A DNA stretch of 51,577 nt from Candidatus Praeruminimicrobium purgamenti (GTDB lineage Bacteria; Elusimicrobiota; Endomicrobiia; Endomicrobiales; Endomicrobiaceae), in the NCBI GenBank assembly GCA_018433585.1, contig JAHDQW010000014.1:1-51577 (forward strand). Reading direction: 5' to 3'. The notes beneath the pieces were generated by a model. That model did not search any database and was not told where the DNA came from. It was given only the letters and a program-made list of their open reading frames with translations. The translations under genes and the position numbers were made by a program. How positions within the stretch are numbered: position 1 is the first letter of the stretch; every line of letters begins with the position of its first letter. This document shows positions 1-12,000 of the stretch, piece by piece.

Positions 1-10
1 CTGGATAGAC

Positions 11-3000
11 ATGAGCAAGATGAACACATACACATACAGCAGCGCGAGTCCGAACGTAGTAAATAAGCAGAGTGTAGATGCGAATAACAGGAGCACGGTA
101 GTAACGGCAGAATTCAAGGGAGACGATTGGAGATATAACAGGCAGGTAGTAACGAATTCGAATCTTAATACGGTAACATACAGCGAGAAGACGGAGAGCG
201 GAGGGACGAAGGTAACGATATACAATTCCGGAGTCAAGCTGGACAACGGTTTGAATTACAGCGAGGGACAGATATCGGGAGCGAATAAGACGTGGATGGA
301 GTACGACAAGAATGACAAGATGATATCCGGAGGGGTAGAATATAAGGCAGGCAGCGAGATATCAGCGGCATTTGGAGGCAGTTTAAGCGGAGACACGATA
401 ATAATAAAAGAAGCGGTAAGTTATTCGTTTAAAGCCGGAGCCGACGGGAAGCTGGAGTTGGTAAGCGGAAGCGGGATAGAAAATATAACGGGAACATATA
501 TAAACAGAGTAGACGGGAAAGAGGTAGCCAGAGGAACGTTAAGCGGCGGTAAGATAGAGGTAGGAGAGAACGGGCAGGCCGGGATAAGCGGGAAAGTAAC
601 GATAAAGAGCGGCAACGCGTTTGAGATAGGCAAAGGGACTGGCAGCGGAGATGAAGAAAGCAGCGGAGCGGCGGCGGCAGATGCGAGCGACACGAATGCG
701 AAGGTAACGGAGAGCGAGGAAGGGTATAAGGTAAGCGACGGTACGATATCGTTGAGAAGCGGCAGTTTGGTAGTGATGGGCAAGGGAGCGGTATTTAAGA
801 CAGGTTCAGAGTTGATAGGAATAGGGAAGGTAACGGAAGGAAATTTAAAGATAGCGGATATAACGGAAAGCGGGTATGATTTTGTAGCTGAAAGCGGAGA
901 ATGCAAGGTAAGGCAGGTAAGCGAAGACGGAGTAATAACGGTAGACACGAGATACGACACGAGCGGTATGATGAGAAGGTGGTCGAAGAACGGGACGACA
1001 GGAGCGACGCTGTTGGAGGAATTTGGGAGGGACAGCGGAGGGAATTTAGTAACGACGTTAACGACTTTGACGGTAAAGAAGACAGGTGACAGCGGATTTG
1101 GATACAGTGTAGACAAGTTGGGAGCGGACGGAACGGCGACGTTAAAGATAAGTGACAGCAATGTATTTTGCACGGCTGGCGCGAAGATATACAAATTGTT
1201 TGCGGAGAATGGGAACGGAGACAAGATAGGGTTATTGTACACGGGAGCGGCAGACGGAACTGCAGAGCTTCAGTACCAGTTGAGACAAGCCGGCGGCAAT
1301 ACAAATCTGTTTACATCAGACGGAGAAACTTTATACGGACAACAGAACGGAAAATTAATAGAGATTAAATATGCACAGTTAGACGATAAAGGCAAACCTG
1401 TAACGGAAGGAATTTATTTTACAATTTCCGATGCTGAAGGTTTTGATTTTAATTCGGAAACAAATTCATATACAAAGACAGAAAGAACGGAAAATGAATT
1501 AAATTATACGACGATTGCTCTTAATGAATCAGGAACAATTAAATCTGTAGTTACGGAATTAAAAGAATTTAAACTTGAATCAAACGGCACATGGTATGAT
1601 GCAAAAGACGTTGTTTCCGTACCGGGCGGCGGAATGCTCGTAATGGCAATGACCGATAAGTATCCTATTTACTGCACACAGAATGCCGACGGTAAATTTG
1701 TACAGATAAAAGAAGGCATGCAGATCGGGTACTTCACGGTTCACGGATCAGACGGCAAAGCCTGGTCGTTAACAACAAATAACAACATAAATATATTAAA
1801 TGAAAACGGGTTGACAGGCACTCTTACAGGAACATTCAGCTTATCTAACGATAAAAACGGCTTTATAATAAAAACGGCGTCAAATCAGGATATACAATAT
1901 AAGAATCCTGACGGATCATCTACAAAAGTTACTTTAAAGTCAGGTTCTAAGATTGAGTTGTACGGTTCGGGATGTGCAATTACCGACTGTATTATATCAA
2001 TGTCAAATGCGATAGTAATACCGCCTGCAACATCAGACAATAATTCAAAATCAAGCGAAGATACAAAGATGCCTGATGCGACTGGAACAAATGCAAAGAT
2101 AGTCGAACAATCCGACGGAAGTTATAGAGTAAGCAACGGCGACTTGAAAATGGTTGGCGGTAATTTTGTTATATTGGGAACAGGCGCAGTATTCAAAACC
2201 GGTTCAATAATAGCAGGGCAAAGCGTAACGTCAGGATCTATAAAAATAGCGGCGTTTGACGATAAAAACCAGCCTGTATTCGTAGCTGCAAACGGTACGG
2301 CTAGAACTTATAACTCAACAAGCAGATTGAATATGCAGTATGATTCAAACGGTGTTTCATCAGCTTGGATTAATACGTACCTTTCAGGCAAAAAAGTTGA
2401 CGGAGTAAGCGGAGCGACATGGAATTCAGGCAGTATATACAGGACGTATTTTAAAACGGCGTCTGTTATAATAGACGGTAAAAAATCAAAATATAATACG
2501 CTTGCTACCGGCTCTGACGGTAATTTGGTAGTTAAGAGCAGCGGATATGTCAATGCTTCTTATACTCAGACATTGTCGGGATCTGTAAGCGGAGTAAGCG
2601 GAGCAACCTGGACAAGCGGAAGCAAACTTACCGTAAATTTGAAAAGCGACGGTTCAGTTTCAAGCACAAGTTATATAAATGCTTCATATACTCAAAAGTT
2701 GTCAGGCAGTGTTCAAGGTTTGTCCGGAGCAACATGGAAATCCGGAAGTTCCGTAAAAATCAGTTTGAAAAGCGACGGTTCAGTTTCAAGTACCAGCTAT
2801 ATAAATGCGGCATATACGCAGAATTTGTCAGGCTCGGTTGAAGGTATGAGCGGAGCAACATGGAAATACGGCAGCAAAGTTGAAGTAACTCTTAACTCCG
2901 ACGGCAGCGCAAAGAGCACAAAATATATAAATGCGGCATATACGCAGAATTTGTCAGGCTCGGTACCGGGCGTAAGCGGAGCGACATGGAGAACAGGCAG

Positions 3001-6000
3001 CAGTGTTGAGGTCGCTCTTAATGAAGACGGAACTGCAAAGAGTACGACTTATAAAAATGCGGCATATACACAGAATTTGTCAGGTTCTGTACAAGGTTTA
3101 TCAGGAGCGACATGGCATACAGGCAGCAAGCTGGTCGTCGAATTAAATTCGGACGGGACAACAAAGAGCACTTCTTATACCGGCGGATATACTCAGAAAT
3201 TATCCGGTACTGTAGAAGGATTAAGCAACACATCATGGAAATCAGGAAGCACCGTTGAAGTATATTTAAATCCTGACGGAACTACAAAGAGCGTTGATTA
3301 CAGTAATGCAAAATATTCTACAGAGCAGGTAAAAACATTAACTGTGCCGGAACCTTCTACCGTAATTAATTCAAAAGAGGACTGGTTAGGCGGAGAAAGT
3401 ATTGATTTTACGACAACATATTATAAATTTGATTCAAACGGCAACCAGGTTCAAATAGACGTAAGAGTTAAAGCAAAAGAACAAAGCTATGTTGTATGCA
3501 CAGATTCTTCTCAAACTGTTGAAATATATGTAAACGGTAAATTGGTAGATTCCAAATCCGACAGCGGTCTCGGATGGGGCTGGGACGGCAGAGCTCAGGA
3601 TGCCATAAATTATGCTAACGGACAGCTCGGCGAATATGATTTCTCAGATACGTATAAGGTTACAATTGAAAGCGCCGGAACAGTCAATGACAGAGATGCC
3701 GTAAAAACTACCGCAATGTTCTCAATTGATTCGCCTGAAGTTAAAGATTTGACAGGAGGAGATAAAGTTATATTCGAGACGGTCGCTTATAAAGCTGATA
3801 CAATAGCCGCTACGGGCGTTGCCGTTTCTCCTCAGCTTATATCTATGACGATTTCTGAAGTTAAAGGCATACAAATACAAACGTCTTCAACAAATCTTGC
3901 CGCTGTTAATTCGGTAGTAAACAGCATACAGTTTAATTATAGCGACAGCGGAGCAGTATCAAAGGTATCACAGTTTGAATCCGAAATGTATATTTCTGAA
4001 GACAATGTTATTCAATATAAGAATGTTTTAGGCGGAATCACGACTGATGTAAATACCGGTCTTTCGATTAACGTATTGGATTCAACATCGCCTGTACAGC
4101 AAAAATATGTAAAAGATACTTATGTTGAAACCGTGGGAAAATATATTTCTCAGGAAGGCGTTGATTTAACAAACTGCACAATAAATAAAACGGATGTTAA
4201 CGGAAACAGCCATGCGCTGAGTTTATATTACGGAGAAACCGAAGGATCCAACGGTGAAAAAGTTCTTTATTATGATTTGGCTGAGCAAAACAGACAGGAA
4301 ACGGTAATAGACAAACCTGTAACAACCACATCATACGGCGGATATTCTTATGAAAGCATGACAATGGAAGAAGCGTTGGCTGCCAAAGGGTATGTAAAAG
4401 GCGTTGATTATGACAGTTATGAAATTATAAGCAGAAGCGCCGAATCAAGAGGTTATCTTACTGATCAGGTTAAGCTTATTAAGGAAGATACTCTTTCAGA
4501 CGGAGAAATAGTATGGAGCGCTGATTTTGACGGGAACGGGGACAGATCTTACAGCATAGACAGCATAATATTTAATGCTGAAAGCGGCAGTTTTACGACA
4601 ACGGCAGGTCTTATACTTAATGATCAGGGATTTAAAGTAACCGGCAATATTGAAGTTCCTGCCGCCGGTGCGGAAGGAAGCGGAGACAGCAAAGAGCCGG
4701 AAGAAGTTAAAGAAACCCTGCATAATGTTTCAGCATCTATAAACGGAAATGAATTGACGCTGAAAGCTACCAATGAAGGCGATACTTCTTCTAAAGTGGC
4801 TATTACGTTCGGCGCGGAAAAAACTTTTACAGACAGTACTTTGGCTGCAAACGATTACAGTTTCTCTCATTTTTATGCCGGCACGGATTTAACATTCTAT
4901 GAAGCTTCAAATTTACAATCTGTCAACGGTAATACGACTGAATTGAAAAATTCGACAAAAGATGCAGGCGACATAACGGGACAAACAATTACCGTCGCCG
5001 TTGATGAAAATTCAAGCGTTCATTTAAGCAAAGACACTACATTAACACAGCTGGCTTCAACGGTTGCCGAAAACGGTTTGAAAACAGGAAGCGCAACTGT
5101 TACTAATACAGTTACATTTAAACCTACCGATACGGCAAAACCTGCCGAGACGGTAAAAATGGTTGCCGACTTAAATGCAGGACAAGCATGGAAAGATGTA
5201 ACAAAATCTTATGAAGTCAGTCTTGATAACGGCGCAACATTTAATCAAGTTACAGACGGAGCAAGTCTCTTGGGAGGTAATTTTGACGCCGGCAAAGGAA
5301 AGGTTGATTACGGAGGATTCTTAGGCTGGCACGGAGATTTGGATTTAAATAAAAATGTAACTAATTACGCAATAGATAAAAATGGTTTTGTAAGAGGAGT
5401 AGAGTGTGTCGGAGGTTTCCTCGGCAGCATAGTAGGAGTAGTTGTTGACCCTATAGTGCAGATTACCACTGATATAGTAAACGGTAATTTTTCTGCCAAC
5501 AGCTTGAAAAATCTTTACACCGGCGGTCTATTGGGCGGTCTTAGCGACGGTATAGCAAGCGCAATAAACGGAGACGGTTTCGGAGCAGGGTGGAATAAAC
5601 ATTTCAGCAACAACGTAATTCTTAACTGGTCGGCATCAATGATGCTGAACAAGAGTTATGAAGATGTAGTGAAAGACGGCGATGCAGGCAAAGCAGCTAC
5701 TATGGGTTTTGTTGCCGTAGCGGCGATTGCCGTAACGATAGCAACCGGAGGAACGGGTCTTGCGGCTATTGTTCCTGCTCTGGCGGCTGTCACTCCTGCA
5801 ATAACGAGTACGGCGGCTTTAATAGCTTCGGCTCTTGTGACATCTTATCTTGCCGGTACGGCGGTATTCAATGCTTCAGTAGCTTTTGAAAAAGGCGACT
5901 GGAAGACTGGTATGTTAAATATCGCTGCGGCAGTTTTGACTATAGCATTCCCTGTACGTATAGGAGCTCCTGCTCCTGCAAGCGCAGCGGCAAGCACAGT

Positions 6001-9000
6001 TTCAAGCGCAGGCAGTACTACGATAAAGTTAACAGGATTGTCAGGAAGATTTTCATATTTGACATCAAGCATATCGCAGGGTTTTACAAATTCTATGAAA
6101 GCAATAAGCGCGGCATTCGGATTACAGGGCGGGGTATCTTTCCTGAAAGCATGGCAGGGTATTACTACCCATATGTATACAATGACGAAATTGAATATCG
6201 GTATGAATATATTCGGAGCCGTTTTTGAGTCCACAGGAGTTACGGCGTGGGCTGAAGATTTCTTCGGGAAGATGGAAAACGGGAATATAGCAAGCAGGCT
6301 GGTCGCTTCAATAGGCAAAGCCGTGTTTGTTGAAACAGCCCAGGCTGACAGCGTAATTGATGTGAATATGGGTAATAATTTGCAGTTTGCCGGCATAATG
6401 TATGCTACGATGCCTTTTGTTCAGGGCGTAATGTCCGGAATGTCCGGAATGATCAGAGGCAGCTATAAGATAGCTCCTTCTGCTCCTATAACATCTTCTA
6501 ACAGTGCATGGAATAAAGTAAAAGCAGAATTGCAAAACCAGATAAAAGGTTTGGCGGAAGAGCAGATAAAAGAACAGTCATTCAAGTTTGCTCTTGTCGG
6601 CGCGGGCGTAAATCCTGCCTTGGCGGAATATTTGGTTGAATATATGGACCCTTCAGGCGCGGTAAACTTTACAAATTCTTTGTATACAAATTCTATTGAC
6701 TATGCAAATTTTGATACGCAGACAGGAAAAACAAATGCAGAGAGCGCTATGAATACGATGTTTAACGCATACGGTTCAAGCAACGTAACTGCAACATTCA
6801 GCGCTGACGGTACTTCTCTTAATATCAATGTAGGAGGGAGTACTGTAGGCACAATCAATAATATTACCGATACGGCAACTCTCAGAAACGCTATGGCAGC
6901 AGTCGGAACAATTGCGCAAACTACAGATTTTAAAAATACTGATTCCACTGCAGCATTAAAGTCTAATTTAAATACTCTTTACAATACTGCTAATAATGTG
7001 GATTTCGCTTTGTCTCAGTCTGGACAGACTATAAGTTCAGAGAATTTAATGATGGCGCTTACCGCAACGGCCGTTCAGAATACGCAATATGGACAGGATA
7101 ACTCAGGCTTTAATCAGAAAGTTATAGATGCTTACACAGTTGTTAATAATTATAACGGTTTTAATAATACTTCTTTATTGAAAGAAATGATAGGAAAAGG
7201 AACAGATTTAAGTTATGAGGGGAAAGTTAATGTTCTTAATTTGGTTTCGAATTATGCAAACGAACAGGGAGCTTTTGACCAGGCAAAAATAACAGAAAGC
7301 ATTAACAACGGAAATGCCAAATCTGTTGACGATTTGATGCAGTTGGCAGTTCTGAATGAATACAGCACGGTAACAGGAGTAAACGTAAATGCAAGTCAAA
7401 TTATCGATAATATAAATGCTGAAGAAATAGCAACTTCTCCTAAAATTTCCAATACGGCAAGAACGGCGATGGTTGCGAATTTGGCTCAGTTAGGCGCTTT
7501 TGCGGTAAATACTAACCGCAGCAATGTTCCTTTCATTTCTCAAAAAGTTTCATCTTTGATATTGCAGAACAATAATACTGAACAGATTGCGGATAAAACA
7601 GGAAAGATTACGGAAAATATAAATACTATTTTGTCTTCAGGCAATACTGTATCTGAAATGAACACGCAGGACGCTCAGTATCTTTACGGTAATTTGGAAG
7701 TATTGCAAAGCCAGTCTGCAGCAGGAAGAATAGATTCCATAAATAATCTGCAGCAGCAGATAGTAGACAAAATATTTAACAATACGGCGCTTTCTGCAGC
7801 TCAGAAATATCAAATTCTGTCGGCAATGGGGGTTTTGACTACAGGGAAAATTCTCAACGGTAAAGCGGAAGCAAGCGAAAGCACTGTAAAACTCCTTGAA
7901 TTAATAGCGACAGGCATTGCTTCCATAGATACAAATGCAATATCCGAGCTTTCATCCGAAGAGTCTCTGATGCTGAATAACTCTTTTGCCAATATAATTC
8001 AAGTATTGTCCTCAAATAACGTAAATACTTCAGAATTTAAACAGATTCAAAACAATATTACAAACCAAATTACTGCTAATGTTCAGGATGCAAAAGCATT
8101 AGAGTCTCTAACTAAAATGTTTGAAAACAATAAGTTAACTGAGGAAAACATAAAGACCATTAATTCTTTATTTGAAGGGTCGAATGCTTTGAAAACAGAA
8201 TATGCAAAACAAAGAGCTTCCGTATTGGTAATAAGCAGAATGAGAGATTCTTTACAGATGTCACACAGTTTTGCAGACGGAATACAGGCTAATGAAGGAA
8301 TAACGGATATATATAATCAAATTTCTAAGATGAAAGCAGGAAATATTTTGACTTCTGAAGCATCAGGATTGTCAGGAGTAAAAGTAACCCAGGAAATGAT
8401 AAATATCTGCAATACTGAGACGCTTTATACTCAAGCTAATGAGGCTTTGAAAAAATATGTTCCTGAATGGTTTAATGCGGAGAAAGGGTTTAACGGATTT
8501 AGAACAGCCCAAGCTGACGCAATTAAAGATATTCTCAACGGTAACAATCTTGCGCTTTTGGCAACCGTAGGTTTTGGTAAGTCCAATGTGGCCGTAGGGG
8601 CGGCTTATGCGAGAGGATTGGAAAAGAATGCAAATATGGATATAATTGTTGCTACTGAAGAATTGCTGAATCAATATACCAATGGATATATTGACGGCGA
8701 AAATAAACTTGGCGAATACAAAGATTATCTTAAAGAAGCCGGCGTTACAATTTATGATATGAATGATATAGCCGACAGAGCGATGAATTCAGGTAATTAT
8801 ACGGAATTGAAAGAAGCTTTGTTTGACAGCAACGGCTTAAGAGTATGGACCGGCGAAAGATACGGATTCTTGAATACGCAAGCCGAATCAAAATTCAGCA
8901 CAATGGATACTGAATTGAGACAGATATTAACGGATTTTCAAAATGAGAATGACAGATTAACTATTGTTGATGAAGTTCATAAATTTATGGAAAGCCAGAC

Positions 9001-12000
9001 TTCGTTTATCCAAAGTAAAGGCGATGATTCGACGTTATATTCTAAAGCCGATAAGAAACGTAACAGTTCTTTGGGAGAAGCATATGATATAGCGACACAG
9101 GTGTTTAATGAAATGAATAAACAGGGAAGCAAGTATTACGGACTTTCTATCAGCGGAGCAGATAATACGGGAATGATTACTAAAGAGCTGGATGCAACAT
9201 TGACCAGTGTAGCAAAAGAAAAAGGAATAGAAAGAACATATATTGATTCTATATTAAAAGGCAAGATAGAAAGTTATTGCGGTTCTCAGAAAGCTACGGT
9301 AGCCGTAAGCGAAAAAGGAACTAAAAAAGTTGTTCCTGTAGCAGAAGGCAAGATAGAGATGAATAGAGTGTTTAATGATTTTGCATATGCTTACGGTATA
9401 GCCAGAGGTTCAGATTTAAAACATGAAGAGGCGTTAAAAGCAACTCCTGTAAGCGAAACGGATATGGGAACGTCAGGCAGCAGATTATTCTATGGTAAAG
9501 GACAGTATGTCGGTATGTCAGGCACGTTGGAGCATGTTTTAGATATGTCTTCATCGTTCGGTATGGCTGTTAAAACATACGGCTCGATGAAAGATTTTGA
9601 ATTGTCGGAAACAACAAAAGGAACAGCAGATATTATAGCAGTCAACGGTAAATCAAAAACTGTTAGTATGATAGATACTGATTCATTAACAAGGGAAAAA
9701 GGTGACGGTTCTAAAGATACGGTAGGTTTTGTCTCAGTAAGCGGTTTAAACCAGGAAGCTGTAAGAAATTCAATGATAGACCAGATTGCTGATCAGATAG
9801 AGTATAACCTTTCAAGGACTAAAGGTAAACATAATATTGCAAGAACTCAGTTGATAATGTCTGTAGATACAAAATTCCAGGAACAATTGAGAAAAGTTCT
9901 TGAAGACAGAGGCCTTGGAGACCGTTTGGCAAAAGGCATTACGGTAGACAGTGATTCTGCAGAAGTAATGAAGATGATAGATCAAAAAGGCAAAGACGGC
10001 GTTAATGCAAAAATAATCATTGCAAGCGAAAAGGGTGCAACCGGGCTGGATTATTCAGGTAATTATGACTTGCTTGTAGACGCTACAGGCGCTGGTTCTT
10101 CATTATTGACTCAGACTTACGGAAGAGTAAACAGACATAACGGAGAACAATGCACAAGATTGGTCTTTACAAGCGAAACGGAAACAACAGGTTTGGAGAA
10201 AGAGTACAGTGATCCTATGGTAATAGGCGATATTTACAGACAATTAAGCACAAGCTCTCTTGATTCACAAAATGCTTTGGCTGAAAAATTCTTTACTCTG
10301 GATGCAAACGGTAAAGTAATAATAAGAGAGAAGGATGCTGACGGCAAAGTAAGAGTACCGGAAAAAGATGCTGACGGCAAAGTAACAATAAAAGAGATAA
10401 GTCAGGAAACATTATCATTTGAAATGGCAAAACTATATTCGCTTTATAAACAGTCAGGACAGTCTTTGATATTCGGATTAAATGATTCTATAAAAGATAA
10501 ATTTTTAACCGGGAAATTAACAGAGTTAATTAAAGAAGCCGGCGGGCAGGAAACTAAATCCGGAGCAACTGTTTATAATGTTTTGCATGATTTGCTTAAT
10601 AAATCTCAGAGTTCGACGTTAAGAGTAGGTGAAACTGTTGAAACAGGAATATCAGACGGATTGACGCAGATGGAAAACAGTTTGGCTAACTTACAGACAG
10701 AAGCTCTTGAAGCTTATAAAGCTATACGTACAAATCTTATAGCGGTTAACGCTTCTCAGAAACTTATAGATCAAGTTAATGCTGAAATAGCGGCATGGGA
10801 ATCAGTAGACGGCACAATAGCCGAATACAAACAAAACGCTGTTAAAAATGCAGGAAAAACGGATACTAGAACGACTCCTATAACAAGAGTTGATACGTTA
10901 AAGGAAGCGGTAGAGACAATGCTGAGTTACAGCAGTAAAGTTGTAGCTTCTTACGGGAATAATAACGAAATTGAAAATGCTCCTAAAACTGTTACTCAAA
11001 TTGAAGCCAATATACAAAAGGCAGGGATTAACGCAACGGATGAACAGATAAGTGAACTTACCAAGATGATAAAGAATAATCCTGTAATGTCAGTCAACGG
11101 AGAGATAACGGCTTTAGGACAGCAGACAATCAATAATTATAAACAAATAAATACTAAGCTTCCTAATATGAAAATTTCAGATGACGATGATTTGGCAAAA
11201 GCTTTGGCAATGCTTTTGATGCAGTTGTTCGGCAAGAACATTTTAGGTACGGATGAATCGGCAGGAGAAAGCGGCGAATCATCAAAATCTAAAATTCTTG
11301 ACAATTCCGTAAGCATAGCCGAAAAACTTGCAAGCCAGAATGTCGATATTGATAAAGCTATTACACTTATGAGACAGGGGCTTATAACCGAAGATAATAT
11401 TTCTTTATTCAGCGCCGGTCAGCTGAACCAGATATTGACAGCTGAATACAGTCCGGAATTTGCATCTTTTACAAAGAATGAGTTATCTTCTGCAATGTAT
11501 ATAAAAACTATAGAGACAATTATAGAATTGAATAAAAAAGGCGCAAATATCGCATTGAATAATCAGCAGAAAGATGTGATAGACAATTATAATGCGCTTA
11601 TTTCAGCATATGAAACGCAAAGATACAGCGCTTTGAAATTGTCCGCAGCTGAAAAAGCTAAAATTGCCAATAAAGAATTTAAGGAAAATCATACGGCATT
11701 GGCAGGTATAATAAATGATACGGCATCTCTTGCAGGCGATGTTTTGAAATTCCTGCCTGTTTCCGGAATAATGAGCATATTTAACGGTTTATTGGGAGTA
11801 ACTTCCGCCGGGACGCTTGTAGATTCGTTAAAACAGGTTGTAAGCGTAAGCGCGGTTGCTCCTATTTCAAATAAACTTTCTTCATCGTCAGGCACAGAAA
11901 AGAACGATATAACCGGCGCGGCAATAAAACTGTCAATTCTGATTACTGACATGTTTGCATCTTTCGCATTAAAACAGTCGGCAAAAAATGATTTGCAAAC

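Noticed and set aside
421-1304. Long minus-strand open frames (273 and 169 residues) opposite the start of the giant gene
   Set aside because: They arise because the sense strand is T-poor and uses a narrow codon set. Their translations are Ser/Leu/Pro/Phe-rich with no recognisable domain.
2395-3325. CRISPR-like array
   Set aside because: The repeats are 126 bp, in frame, without spacers, and encode a protein repeat.
4520-4560. DFDGNGD as an EF-hand or dockerin calcium site in the giant protein
   Set aside because: A single short match without the surrounding helix pattern or a second copy, so it is too weak to call.
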